From the NCBI RefSeq assembly GCF_015500055.1, contig NZ_CP045492.1, positions 3,110,501-3,174,500 on the forward strand: DNA of 64,000 nucleotides, in the 5' to 3' direction. Made by a program: the position numbers and the translations under genes. How positions within the stretch are numbered: the stretch's first letter is position 1; each line of letters opens with the position of its first letter. Positions 8,579 through 18,646 of the stretch are shown one piece after another. The stretch comes from Mesorhizobium sp. NBSH29. Its GTDB lineage: Bacteria > Pseudomonadota > Alphaproteobacteria > Rhizobiales > Rhizobiaceae. Below the pieces are notes generated by a model. The model worked only from the letters and a program-made list of their open reading frames with translations, was not told the DNA's origin and did not search any database.

Positions 8579-8619
8579 AAGCGCGCGTGCAGCCCTCTCA
8601 AAGGGGTGCACGCGCGCTT
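8579..8619. terminator. bidirectional terminator hairpin between phoX-like gene and dusA
   Basis: A long GC-rich inverted repeat with arms AAGCGCGCGTGCA and TGCACGCGCGCTT, extended by CCC/GGG, encloses a short loop. It lies 5 bp after the phoX-like stop and 17 bp from the dusA stop, in a convergent gap, and can serve both strands. Confidence 0.75.
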
Positions 8620-8635
8620 CACATTGCTCAAAAAT

Positions 8636-9634
8636 TCAGGCCGCAGCCTCGGTGGCCTGTTCAAAATCAACCGCCGCAAACGCATCGCGCAAGACCTCTG
8701 GCCCGGCCCCTGCCCGCGTTGCATCGGTTGACAATATCTGCCGAAAGCGCCGCGCGCCGGGCAGGCCGTGGAACAGCCCCACCATATGGCGGGTGACATG
8801 GCCAAGCTTGCCGCCATTTTCGATATGGCGCGCTGCATAGCCAGCCATCGTGTCAATCAGTTCGGCAAAAACTATCGGCGCGCTTTCACCGCCGGAAATC
8901 AGCGCATCGGCACCTGAAAGCACGCCGGGTGTGTGATAGGCAGCGCGCCCCAGCATCACCCCATCAAGACCGTGCGCAATCTGTTCACGCGCCGTCTCAA
9001 TGGTCTGGATGCCGCCATTGATGCCGATAAAGCGCGCCGGGTTTGCAGCCTTCAGCCGCTGCACACGGCCATAATCAAGTGGCGGAATATCGCGATTTTC
9101 CTTGGGCGACAGACCTGCAAGCCACGCCTTGCGCGCGTGCACCCAAAGGCCATCCGTGCCGGCCCGCCACACCGCTTGCGCCAGCGCATCAAGCGCTTGT
9201 TCTGGGTCCTGATCATCCACACCAAGCCGGCATTTCACCGTCACCGGCACATCCACCACCGCCTTCATCGCCGCAACGCATTCGGCAACCAGCTCCGGCT
9301 GCTTCATCAAACACGCGCCAAATGTGCCAGACTGAACCCGGTCCGACGGACAGCCGACATTGAGGTTGATCTCGTCATAGCCGAAATCAGCACAAATCCG
9401 CGCCGCCTCCACCAGCTTGGCCGGATCAGACCCGCCCAATTGCAACGCCACCGGATGCTCCTGCGCATCAAACCCCAACAGCCGCTCCCGCGACCCGTGG
9501 ATCACCGCATCGGCAACCACCATCTCCGTATAAAGCAGCGCCTTACGCGTCAGCTGGCGATGAAAGAACCGGCAATGCCTGTCCGTCCAATCCATCATGG
9601 GCGCAATGGCGAATATTTTCTCTTTGTTTTTCAA
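8636..9634 (-). CDS. dusA: tRNA dihydrouridine(20/20a) synthase DusA
   Basis: This 332-residue flavoenzyme reduces uridine 20/20a in the D loop of tRNA using NADPH. The sequence shows the Dus signature near the start (FAIAPMMDWTDRHCRFFHRQL), the FMN-binding and catalytic segment INLNVGCPSDRVQSGTFGACLM with the catalytic Cys around residue 98, and VHARKAWL plus GINGGI further on. The open frame begins with TTG at 9634; DusA proteins usually carry a few residues before FAIAPM, so a non-ATG start is plausible, while the next ATG (9598) would remove conserved residues. It stands alone, with a shared terminator downstream. Confidence 0.93.
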   Translation of the reverse strand: MKNKEKIFAIAPMMDWTDRHCRFFHRQLTRKALLYTEMVVADAVIHGSRERLLGFDAQEHPVALQLGGSDPAKLVEAARICADFGYDEINLNVGCPSDRVQSGTFGACLMKQPELVAECVAAMKAVVDVPVTVKCRLGVDDQDPEQALDALAQAVWRAGTDGLWVHARKAWLAGLSPKENRDIPPLDYGRVQRLKAANPARFIGINGGIQTIETAREQIAHGLDGVMLGRAAYHTPGVLSGADALISGGESAPIVFAELIDTMAGYAARHIENGGKLGHVTRHMVGLFHGLPGARRFRQILSTDATRAGAGPEVLRDAFAAVDFEQATEAAA

Positions 9635-10384
9635 TGCTCTATGTTATCTTTCAGATAGATCATATCAAGAACAGAGTGCGCCAAATTTTGACCAAACTGC
9701 ACGGTTTTGTACCTCGTTTGATCTTTATGTGCACGGATTTTGCCCAGATTGAAAGGACTGTGCGGATGGCAACAATTGTTCGTACTAAGCAGGGACCTGG
9801 AGAGCGCAAGTTCGCCGCAAGGGAAAATATGCTTCCCGCACGTCACCGCACAAGCCATCCAGAACAATGCGGCTCTTGTCCGGCGGAATAATGCTTACGG
9901 GTTGCCCGGCGTACGTCCTTTACAACCCGCTCAGCGGGCTTCGTGGCATTCATTTGCTTCGTTCTCATCTTCGATCGTTCCTGTTCGTGACGAGACCAAA
10001 ACACTCCCTAAATTACAACATCATAATGATGACTTAGGTCCTGACGGGGTACAGCCTAGTTCACCGCATCAATCTTGATTTCTTCCGCAAATCTGGGATT
10101 TTAGGGAACAAAGGTGTCTGCAACTCTGGGGGCTGTTGAGTTGATAGCGCAAGCGGTTCGCTACATGCGAAGGTCGCACACGACTTCCTGCGTCCGGCTT
10201 GTGTTGAGCTCAAATCACCACCACCGCGACGGCGGGTGATAAGCGAGCAATCGCCATTTAGATCACAGAGTCGAATAGAATTTACGCGCTATTGTGGTGA
10301 CTACGCGATAGAAGTCTCTACAAAAGAAACTGCGATGACTTTAGCAATACAAGAACGACTATTTGATCTTTAGCGAGGACTTAA
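9635..10384. other. 750-bp gene-poor region, A+T-richer than the left flank
   Basis: No convincing gene was found here. Short frames on both strands lack recognisable domains or good start signals. A small hairpin-forming stretch lies near 10219-10240. Base composition turns A+T-richer than in the preceding 9 kb, and this continues through the next genes, so this may be the left flank of an acquired segment. No tRNA or repeat marking an insertion site was seen. Confidence 0.4.
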
Positions 10385-11338
10385 GTGCCTGCATTAACTG
10401 TATTTTCGTCCGACAACATGGCGCGAGACATCTCAGATCGCGAGCGATTCAATCTCTGGCGCGAAATTCATAACGCTGAAATTGCCTGCGTAAACTACAA
10501 AATATCAGAAGATTTGCCTTTCCACGCCGAATTGACAGCGCTGGCTGCCGGGTCGGTAGTTCTGGGCAAGATGTCAAGCACCGTGAACATGGCTGAACGC
10601 ACAAACCAGAATATTGGCGAAGACGCTCGTCATGGGCACAATCTTTTCATCAATAGAGGCCTTGGACGGATCACCGGGACACAGGGCGGTCGCGAGTTTG
10701 TTTTAGAACCGGGAGCTGCGGTTTTGATTTCGAGTAGCCAACCGCTTCAGATGCTCGGTGCCGGCATCACAACTTGGGACCATGTGATATTTCCGTTCGG
10801 TGCATTAGACGCGGAATTCCGCGGTACCGAGGACAAGGCCGGCATAGCAATCGCCCCGGAGAGCGAAGCGCTGGTGATGCTCGGGCGTTACCATCAACTT
10901 ATTACGGGCACAAAATTTGAGACCGCCCAACTCAACACGCATATCAGCGACACGTTTATCGACCTTGTTGGCATAGCTGCAGGTATGAAGCGCGCAGATT
11001 CCTATACCGATGGAGGCGGCGGATTGCGCTCTGCTCGACTTGCCGCGGTCCTCGGCTATATTTCACAACACTTTACCGATCCTGCCATTTCCGCAGAAGT
11101 TGCCGCAATGACGATTGGCGTATCACCAAGATATGTGCACGCCCTGTTGATTGAGACTGGTTTCAGTTTTGGCGAACACGTGCAAGAACGTCGGTTGCAA
11201 CACGCACGTGTGTTGCTGGCTGGAGAAGCTTCATTCAGGATCGGGGACATAGCGCTTATGTGCGGATACAGTGACATCTCCCATTTCAACCGCACATTCA
11301 GACGACGCTTCGGATGCACCCCAACAGCGGCCCGTTAG
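10385..11338 (+). CDS. AraC-family transcriptional regulator
   Basis: This 317-residue regulator starts at a GTG preceded by GCGAGGAC. The first 200 residues resemble the AraC-binding-like ligand/dimerisation domain (FVLEPGAAVLISSSQP, with a Phe-rich barrel). The C-terminal 100 residues are a double helix-turn-helix: ISAEVAAMTIGVSPRYVHALL, then IGDIALMCGYSDISHFNRTF, then RRFGCTPTAAR. It is A+T-richer than the left flank. It is convergent with the IalB/autotransporter genes, and a role in controlling these surface proteins is possible but rests on position only. Confidence 0.9.
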   Translation: MPALTVFSSDNMARDISDRERFNLWREIHNAEIACVNYKISEDLPFHAELTALAAGSVVLGKMSSTVNMAERTNQNIGEDARHGHNLFINRGLGRITGTQGGREFVLEPGAAVLISSSQPLQMLGAGITTWDHVIFPFGALDAEFRGTEDKAGIAIAPESEALVMLGRYHQLITGTKFETAQLNTHISDTFIDLVGIAAGMKRADSYTDGGGGLRSARLAAVLGYISQHFTDPAISAEVAAMTIGVSPRYVHALLIETGFSFGEHVQERRLQHARVLLAGEASFRIGDIALMCGYSDISHFNRTFRRRFGCTPTAAR

Positions 11339-11407
11339 CGCTTCACCAACAAATTATGCGTGAGAGCCCCAATAATACTCTGTGAGGCTAGTTTGTCGAA
11401 GCAAAGC

Positions 11408-11423
11408 GGAGCCCGTTGGCTCC
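11408..11423. terminator. short hairpin between araC-type and ialB-type genes
   Basis: GGAGCC and GGCTCC pair around a CGTT loop, in the gap between two convergent genes. There is no long T run on the plus strand (ACCTTTCC follows), so termination would be weak or bidirectional. Confidence 0.4.
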
Positions 11424-11454
11424 ACCTTTCCTCAGATCATGTATCGTTCGAACT

Positions 11455-12087
11455 CTACTGCGCGAGAGCTGAAAGCCGATCGTAAGCCGCGGAGAAACCC
11501 TTCAACGACACAGTAAATACAGTCTCCTGCCCGCCGTCACTGGTCGCTTTTATTTTTAGGTTTGTGCCTTTTCTGAGCGCCGTCAAACTGCTGGCGTCAA
11601 AGCTGATGGGCACGATGCATCCAGCAGGCAAGCAAGTGCGGAACCCAATCGCGGCGCCACTCACCTCATCATCAACCGCTGACGTCACACCGGACGCTAG
11701 GGCCAGTCCGAACGGCAGAACCATAATTCCCTGGAACTGATCATTGTGGGCTTCAAACTCCACAGCCAAGACCCGTTGATTAGTCTTGGTATCAATCTGT
11801 TGTTGTGACAGTGTGCAGCGATTTTTCTCTACTTTCTGGGCACATATAACTTGCCAATCCTGATAGGATTCCTGCAAGGACGAGGCACCTCCTGGCAGCG
11901 TTGGCGGCGTTATTGATGCCTGAGCTAACTTTGTAGATGGTGCGGCTGCGCCGATAGGCGCAGTCTTTTTGGGCGAATTTGTTAGGTTGATCGACAAACC
12001 AGTCGCAGCATTGACAACAAACACGGTTCCCAAAGCCAACGTCATTATTGCGCCAACGCCAAAAAGCAGACGTTTTGGAATGTTCAT
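11455..12087 (-). CDS. invasion-associated locus B (IalB) family protein
   Basis: This protein of 210 residues has an N-terminal signal or anchor (KRLLFGVGAIMTLALGTVFVVNA), a Pro/Ala linker, then the IalB domain. Typical IalB pieces are QDWQVICAQ near residue 80, CTLSQQQ near 93, LPFGLALASGV near 125, FRTCLPAGCIVPISFD near 150, and a C-terminal FSLKGF-like strand (VSLKGFSAAYDRL). The family is periplasmic or outer-membrane associated and was first tied to erythrocyte invasion in Bartonella; in free-living rhizobia its role is unclear. The start at 12087 (MNIPKRLL) is chosen because upstream residues lack sense. It lies 49 bp downstream of the broken autotransporter gene, likely in one transcript. 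Confidence 0.8.
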   Translation of the reverse strand: MNIPKRLLFGVGAIMTLALGTVFVVNAATGLSINLTNSPKKTAPIGAAAPSTKLAQASITPPTLPGGASSLQESYQDWQVICAQKVEKNRCTLSQQQIDTKTNQRVLAVEFEAHNDQFQGIMVLPFGLALASGVTSAVDDEVSGAAIGFRTCLPAGCIVPISFDASSLTALRKGTNLKIKATSDGGQETVFTVSLKGFSAAYDRLSALAQ

Positions 12088-12136
12088 CGCTGGACTTTCA
12101 TTTTGTTTAATACGCTGTGTTCTATGAAGAGCGAGA

Positions 12137-12930
12137 TCATTGGAGTTTGACAGATAGAGTTGCCTTGATACTTTGATCGATGAAACCGCTGCCGAATTCA
12201 CCACCATATCTGAAACTTAAATTTGTTGATGGTTGAAGCCTGAAATCAATCCCGGCTTCCACCAGAGCGGCACTGGGTGCCAAAGGCACTCCGGCAATCG
12301 TAAAGTCAGTTCCACCCGCAAATGAGTGAGTAGACATTGGCGCTGTCTGACCGATCAACTGACGCCAGCCAACAATGCCATGCGCTGAAGCTTCGACACC
12401 GTTTTGCAAGTTAAATTTGGTCGTCGCCCGTAGACCCAGCGTTGTGAACGCCGCGCTATTTGTGCCACCAGAACTCGACAAAGCTGCCGGCCCACCTGTC
12501 TCTGTAAACCCGTCTGTAGTCAGATTGACGTAGGCAAGATTGGCAAAGGGTTCAAATGTGATTCCATCCTGTTGCAAACGATAAGCCAGTTCACCAAATG
12601 CCTGCGTTGTGCCGGCCCGGTAATCTGACTCCAAATTGTTAGAAAATCCGGGGAACGCTGCGGTACGGTTGGTGGAGATTGTATGCCAAGTATAGGCAAC
12701 TCCAGTGCGCACAGAAAAGTCACCGACCGCTCCGCCACTGTAAATTCCCAAGTGGTAGTCCGCACTGTTACCAGCAGAATTGCGATCGCCGACGTCAAAG
12801 TTAGAATGGCCATAGCCAGCCACGACACCGACCCTCGCTGAATTTCCCACTAGTGTATCAGCACCTATCAACAGCCCACCTGTATTTCGGGCCATGCTTG
12901 CAGCATTGCCGTCGCTACCCCAATGACCTA
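12137..12930 (-). pseudogene. autotransporter beta-barrel half, separated from its passenger by an IS element
   Basis: About 264 codons encode the C-terminal translocator of a type V autotransporter: GHWGSDGNAASMARNTGGLL, GVVAGYGHSNFDVG, alternating strands, FEPFANLAYVNLTTDGFTETGG, and a terminal strand ending SVKLQ. The original gene continued from the passenger half at 13807 into TA at 12930-12929. After removal of the 874-bp IS and one TA copy the two halves join in frame (5634 nt from 18646 to 12137). The first codons of the present frame (before GHWG) come from the IS end. It has no own signal peptide, so it can hardly reach the outer membrane. Confidence 0.85.
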
Positions 12931-13386
12931 GGCCGTGTGGACGAATTTGATCAAGCATAGGCCTGCTGCGAAGCTTACGATTGAGCGGAAATTTCGTGCT
13001 GTCTTTTCGCATCGCAGGGCGACGCGTTTGAAGCGCTTGAGCCGCCCGAAGCCTTGTTCGATACGGGCGCGCGCCTTGTAGAGCGTCTGGGCGAAGAAGG
13101 CTGGCCTGTTTTTCTCGTTGGCCTTGTGAGGGATCACCGGGGCGATGCCGCGTGTCCGCGCGGCTGCACGATTGGCCTTGCTGGAATAGCCTTTGTCGCC
13201 CAGCGCGGCACGTGGGGTGATGTCCGGCCCTATGTCGAGCAGGGTCTCAAAGCGGGTTGTGTCGGCAACTTGGCCACCGGTCAGATCGAACGCAATGATG
13301 TCGCCCGAATTGTCCGCCTTGGCGTGGATTTTCGTTGTGAACCCGCCGCGCGAGCGGCCGAGCGCCTGGCCTTGCTGCCCCCCTTT
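12928..13386 (-). CDS. IS5-family transposase, OrfB frame (-1 relative to OrfA)
   Basis: Reading from the A/G run at 13386 in the -1 frame gives the rest of the transposase: GRSRGGFTTKIHAKADNSG, an Asp in IAFDLTGG, GDKGYSSKANR with the second catalytic Asp, and YKARARIEQGFGRLKRFKRV with the catalytic Glu. It ends LIKFVHTA. The stop codon TAG at 12930-12928 is formed by the target TA duplication plus the next G, so the element borrows its stop from the insertion site. There is no good independent start, in line with production by programmed -1 frameshifting. Confidence 0.8.
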   Translation of the reverse strand, partial: KGGQQGQALGRSRGGFTTKIHAKADNSGDIIAFDLTGGQVADTTRFETLLDIGPDITPRAALGDKGYSSKANRAAARTRGIAPVIPHKANEKNRPAFFAQTLYKARARIEQGFGRLKRFKRVALRCEKTARNFRSIVSFAAGLCLIKFVHTA

Positions 13387-13804
13387 GCGCCCGCTGCCGA
13401 GACATGGGCGCGCACAATGGTGGAATCGAACATCTGGATCAGATGGGCCGATGCGCTCATCTCGGCCAACGTGTCGAAGAAGGCTTCGAACACGCCGGCT
13501 TTGCTCAGCCGGTCAAAGCGCTTCCACACTGAGTTCCAGTGGCCAAAGCGTTCCGGCAGCGCACGCCAGCGCACATTCTCCACCGTGAAGAAGTGCATGG
13601 CTTCCAGAAAAAGCCGGTCGTCCGCAGCCTTGCGGCCTCGCCGTGGCAGGCAAGCGCGGAAAACCTCCAGCGTGTTCGCCCAATCCGTTTCCGTCATCCT
13701 CGTGGACATCGCCGACCTCCAAATCAGTCGACAATCCATGAATCAGACTGGATTGGTCAGCGGAACCCCAAAAGCTATACCTGAGTCAATTCGTCCACAC
13801 GGCC
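12931..13804 (-). mobile_element. IS5-family (IS427-group-like) insertion sequence, 874 bp
   Basis: The element has perfect 17-bp terminal inverted repeats (GGCCGTGTGGACGAATT at both ends). It is flanked by direct TA duplications at 12929-12930 and 13805-13806, within a target of the form T(TA)G; IS427-group elements are known to target such sites. It carries a two-frame transposase on the minus strand with a conserved DDE domain. It interrupts an autotransporter gene whose two halves otherwise keep an open frame, so the insertion appears recent. The extent is defined by the repeats and by the restored frame. Confidence 0.9.
13281..13709 (-). CDS. IS5-family transposase, OrfA frame
   Basis: This frame starts at ATG 13709 (MSTRMTETDW) behind GGAGG. 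It gives the N-terminal DUF4096-like part (FRACLPRRGRKAADDRLFLE, WRALPERFGHWNSVWKRFDR) and the first catalytic Asp region (LIQMFDSTIVRAHVSAAGAKGG). After the slippery AAAGGGGGG at 13386-13378 it continues out of phase to a stop at 13281. The rest of the DDE domain is in the -1 frame, so the active protein is probably a frameshift fusion. Confidence 0.85.
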   Translation of the reverse strand: MSTRMTETDWANTLEVFRACLPRRGRKAADDRLFLEAMHFFTVENVRWRALPERFGHWNSVWKRFDRLSKAGVFEAFFDTLAEMSASAHLIQMFDSTIVRAHVSAAGAKGGSKARRSAARAAGSQRKSTPRRTIRATSLRSI

Positions 13805-15430
13805 TAATGCACCATATGCCCGGCCCCAGATGGCTTGAACATCATCTTGGCCCGCCTCGTCATCGCTAAATGCCACACGTAGCCGGTCGATAGCCGCCTC
13901 ACGCAAAAACTTACTGTCTTCGATAAGCGCCGTTTGGGCCGACGCATGGATCTCGCCAGAAATCTGGTCGAATGCAAACTGAACGTCAGCAACGGTGGCG
14001 CTATTGAGAATACCATCAAAAATGGGATTGCCAGCGCCCAAGGCTTCAGCGGCATTACCCGCCGCTTTCTGATTGGGCGTTATACCAATCGACGAAAATG
14101 TAGCGGCTGGAACCACATTCAAATATGCATGCGTTGCATCATAACTGGCTTCCAGACCGGATAGCAGGCTAACAGGGATGGTGTAGGTTCCCACCACGCC
14201 GCCTGCTGCTTGCAATATTGTATACTGCGTCCCAAGCACATAAGGCCCAGCATCAAGCCGAACAACATTCAAATTTGCGCCGGCAGCAATTGTTGCTGTC
14301 CCGGTGACGTCGATCAAATCCGAAGCGCCAGCCATATTTATTTCAACATCATAACTTGAGCCTGCGGCCTGAACCAGATTGCCAGCGACCGTCAAAGTGC
14401 CGATGGAATTGCCGGGTGCAAATGTACCACCGGAGTGGATGGTCACTGCGCCCACCGTCCCGCTGCCGCCCAAAATGCCGCCTATGACATCGATGTTGGA
14501 ATTAGCCAGCGATCCATTGACTGCCAAACGTCCACCGCTGACATTAGTCGATCCGGAAAAACCAGCCGAGTTGCCCGTCAGCCGAGTGACACCCGCCACC
14601 TGATTGATCTTGCCTGCACCTGTAATGGGTGATGCAAAGTCATATGCAGCTTCGGTGTGATTGAAATTGAGCGTGCCAGTGCCCGCTCCAAACACCAAAC
14701 CAGTGGCGGTCATATTACCCGCCGCAAGCGGCGCCGCACTCGCCGCGCCACCAATATTGATCACACCAGTCGAACCCACTTGTTCGGCAACCCTTACATT
14801 GCCAACCGCCGAAACCGTGCCACCATTGGAAACATTGAGGGTTCCCGTGCTCTGATCATAATTGCCGACATAAAGATCGACACTATTTGTCCAGATTGAA
14901 CCAGCCCCATCAACCGTTGCTGTGCCGGTTGAGCCAATCAGATCGCCGACATACCCATCGGTATCGCTGACCACACCGCCATTGCTGATAACCAGCGTCC
15001 CGGAACCATATTCACCGACGTCAAACCAACTCAATCCGGTGAAGCTCGAACCAGCGCCATCAACCTTCATTACACCGTTGGCACCTGCATAAGAAGCCAA
15101 GCTAGCCCACGTGCTGGCAGTCACTTTGCCGCCATTGATGATGTCCAGCGTACCGGTGCCATAATAGCCGACCGCAAATGAAACATTGTCCCAGGTAGAA
15201 CCCACACCATCAACGCTTGCATGACCAACGCCGCCTGCGAGGCCGCCAATCTGACCATTAACGCTGCTCACGCCGCCGCCATTTGTGATGTTCAACGTGC
15301 CGGCGCCGGCGTTGCCGACCACAAGATCGTGGGAGCTTGTCCAATACGACCCCGCTCCATCGATCGTCGCCATGCCGGATGAGCCTACAGCGCGACCCAA
15401 ATAGCCGTCAAAATTGCTGACCGCGCCACC

Positions 15431-16336
15431 GCTGGTGATGTTCAGCGTACCGGCACCTCGACTGCCAACGCTGAGATCGCCCGCATTCGTCCAAGTGGAT
15501 CCCGCACCATCGATCGTCGCAGTTCCCGTTGACCCCGCGAATAGGCCCAAATCTCCAAACGTATTGCTGACAACTGAGCCGCCATTGCTAACCGTCAATG
15601 TGCCTGTTCCAAGCACGCCGACCTCTAAGGCACTGGTCATATTCCAAGTGGAACCTGCGCCATCGATTAGCGCCGCACCAGTGGCACCGGCATTGTTACC
15701 CATGACAGCAACATCATTGCTGACCGCACCGCCGTTAAGAACACTTAACGTTCCGATTCCGCGTTCGCCAATTGAGATACTGCCACTGTTCGTCCATGTT
15801 GAACCTGCGCCATCAACTGTGACTGTGCCTGTAGAGTTATTATATTGCGCCAAAACGCCCGTCGCATTGCTGACAGCGCCGCCGCTGGTGATGTTCAGCG
15901 TACCGGCACCTCGACTGCCAACGCTGAGATCGCCCGCATTCGTCCAAGTGGATCCCGCACCATCGATCGTCGCAGTTCCCGTTGACCCCGCGAATAGGCC
16001 CAAATCTCCAAACGTATTGCTGACAACTGAGCCGCCATTGCTAACCGTCAATGTGCCTGTTCCAAACACGCCGACCTCTAAGGCACTGGTCATATTCCAA
16101 GTGGAACCTGCGCCATCGATTAGCGCCGCACCAGTGGCACCGGCATTGTTACCCATGACGGCAAAATTATTGCTGACCGCACCGCCGTTAAGAACACTTA
16201 ACGTTCCGATTCCGCGTTCGCCAATTGAGATATAGCCACTGTTCGTCCATGTTGAACCTGCGCCATCAACTGTGACTGTGCCTGTTGAGTTATTATATTG
16301 CGCTAAAATGCCCGTCGCATTGCTAACTGCGCCGCC
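15431..16336 (-). repeat. two in-frame tandem copies of a 453-bp unit in the passenger
   Basis: The segments 15431-15883 and 15884-16336 are near-identical copies (151 codons each) with scattered single-base differences, for example CCAAGCACG against CCAAACACG. The unit covers about three passenger repeats, so the reading frame is kept. Parts of the unit edge (CAAAATTGCTGACCGC) recur again near 15400 and 16460. Confidence 0.8.
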
Positions 16337-16480
16337 ATTGGTGATGTTAAGCGTTCCAGTACCTTGATTGCCAACGTTGAGATCGCCCGCGTTCGTCCAA
16401 GAGGACCCCGCTCCATCGATCGTCGCCATGCCGGATGAGCCTACAGCGCGACCCAAATAGCCGTCAAAATTGCTGACCGC

Positions 16481-17686
16481 GCCACCGCTGGTGATGTTCA
16501 GGGAGCCGGTGCCGAGATTACCAACAGTAAGCCCACCCGAATTGACCCAAGATGAACCAGCGCCAGTTATAGTTGCTGTTCCAACGCCATTTCCGGAACT
16601 GCCAAGTATTCCATCGACGTCTTGAACGGAACCACCACCTGAAACAGTCAAGCTGCCGGTGCCGCCATGTCCAATTTCGACTTGACTACTCGACGTCAGT
16701 GTACCGCCAGAACCAACAATTATGTCGCCCGTTGATCCAGAATAGTATGCGACGAAAAGCCCCCCGGTGGTGCTGGTGACAACGCCCGAGTTGGCGACAT
16801 TTAACGTACCGGAACCGTTAAAACCCACAAAAACGTCAGCGCTACTGGTCCAAGTGGATCCCGCACCATTAACATTGACAATGCCAACGCCACCTGCGTT
16901 TTCGCCAATACTCGTGGTGTTGGAACTAACAGCACCTCCACTTTGCACGTTCAACGTGCTGGTGCCATATTTGGCTACGACCAACGCGCCGGTATTTGTG
17001 AATGTTGAGCCCAATCCCGCAACTTGGCCGAAACCGTTAGATCCAGTGGCATTACCGAAAGTTGCGCCGTTACTGCTGACCGCGCCACCGCTGGTGATGT
17101 TCAGGGAGCCGGTGCCGAGATTACCAACAGTAAGCCCACCCGAATTGACCCAAGATGAACCAGCGCCAGTTATAGTTGCTGTTCCAACGCCATTTCCGGA
17201 ACTGCCAAGTATTCCATCGACGTCTTGAACGGAACCACCACCTGAAACAGTCAAGCTGCCGGTGCCGCCATGTCCAATTTCGACTTGACTACTCGACGTC
17301 AGTGTACCGCCAGAACCAACAATTATGTCGCCCGTTGATCCAGAATAGTATGCGGCGAAAAGCCCCCCGGTGGTGCTGGTGACAACGCCCGAGTTGGCGA
17401 CATTTAACGTACCGGAACCGTTAAAACCCACAAAAACGTCAGCGCTACTGGTCCAAGTGGATCCCGCACCATTAACATTGACAATGCCAACGCCACCTGC
17501 GTTTTCGCCAATACTCGTGGTGTTGGAACTAACAGCACCTCCACTTTGCACGTTCAACGTGCTGGTGCCATATTTGGCTACGACCAACGCGCCGGTATTT
17601 GTGAATGTTGAGCCCAATCCCGCAACTTGGCCGAAACCGTTAGATCCAGTGGCATTACCGAAAGTTGCGCCGTTACTGCTGACCGC
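16481..17686 (-). repeat. two nearly identical tandem copies of a 603-bp unit in the passenger
   Basis: The segments 16481-17083 and 17084-17686 match base for base as far as I compared them, apart from one change (GACGAAAAG against GGCGAAAAG, a Val/Ala difference in the protein). Each is 201 codons. The near identity suggests very recent unequal exchange, or a copy-number that an assembler could get wrong. Confidence 0.85.
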
Positions 17687-18646
17687 GCCACCGCTGCCGA
17701 CGTAAAGATTGCCATTACCCGACTGACCAACGCTCAGAGCACCGCTATTTGTCCACGAGGACCCGGCGCCATTGACTTTGACTGTTCCAACAACACCGGT
17801 CGTGGCACCTAGGATGCCGATCGTGTCACTGACCGCGCCGCCAGCAGAAATGTCGAGTAAGCCAGCTCCTGCATCGCCGATAATCAAGCCGTTCGTATTT
17901 GTCCATGTTGAACCAGCTCCCGCAACGCTGACATCACCGTCTGACCCGGCATTTTTCCCGATCCAACTATGCAATGCGCTAACAGAGCCGCCACCCGAAA
18001 TGGCAAGTGCACCAGCGCCGTCATTGCCGATCGTTAGGTCGCCGGCATTGTTCCACGCGGACCCTGCGCCATCGACAATTACCGCACCATTAGAACCGAC
18101 AAGCGCGCCAACATTGCCTGCTACATTGGTAATGACAGCACCATTAAGAATGGCGAGAGTGCCGTTTCCGCCGTAGCCAACAGTGGTATTTGTACCGTTA
18201 CTTAGCAATGAGCCAACGCCATCCACTGTAATAGTGCCCGCCGAGCCCGAATTGAAACCCAATATGACGCCGTTGCTACTCGTCAGACTGCTGTTATTTG
18301 AAATATTCAATATGCCTGTGAGGCCAGTCTGGTACCCGACATAAGTAGTCGCGGCGAAGGCATTGCCAGCATTAATAACTGCAGAATTTACTGCTACAGT
18401 GCCCACGAAAGCGATGTCTGCCCCGCCGGGGATCGTCGCGGGTGTCCAGTTTGAACTAGTAAACCAGTCACTTGACGTCCCACCATTCCAGCCAACGCTC
18501 GCTGCTATTGCTGCTCTCGGCAGCGTCAGAGCGCTCACAAATGCGAGAACAGAAATAGATAGCATCAAGCGACGCGGCGCAGTCAATTCAGGTTTGAGCC
18601 CCATTGAAGCTGAGTCATTGTGGCCCTTGAAATTGTTGCAATGCAT

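Larger units (their letters stand above)
13775..18646 (-). pseudogene. giant autotransporter passenger half, truncated by an IS element
   Basis: This frame of about 1623 codons begins at ATG 18646 behind GGGGAC; a later start (18604, MGLKPELT) is possible. A signal peptide (RRLMLSISVLAFVSALTLPRAAIAA) is followed by more than 25 degenerate repeats of about 45-50 residues. Each reads roughly GAGSxWTNxGDLxVGxxGxGTLNITxGGAVSN, typical of passenger-associated repeats that fold as a beta-helix. A linker then resembles autotransporter strand repeats (GGILGGSGTVGAVTIHSGGTF). The frame ends after WGRAYGALG, where the beta-barrel should begin, and runs 10 codons into the IS. Joined to the 12137-12930 half it would be 1877 residues. 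Without the barrel the passenger cannot be exported to the surface. Confidence 0.85.

Noticed and set aside
9634-9891. 85-residue plus-strand frame after dusA
   Set aside because: It starts opposite the dusA start codon, has no ribosome binding site and no recognisable motif.
11440-11470. tRNA-like GTTCGAACTC sequence
   Set aside because: No cloverleaf could be built around it; the stretch is the 3' end of the IalB-like gene and its flank.
15414-16235. 273-residue plus-strand Pro/Val-rich frame
   Set aside because: It is the mirror of the autotransporter repeats; its repeats are a shadow of the Gly/Ser/Thr-rich passenger.
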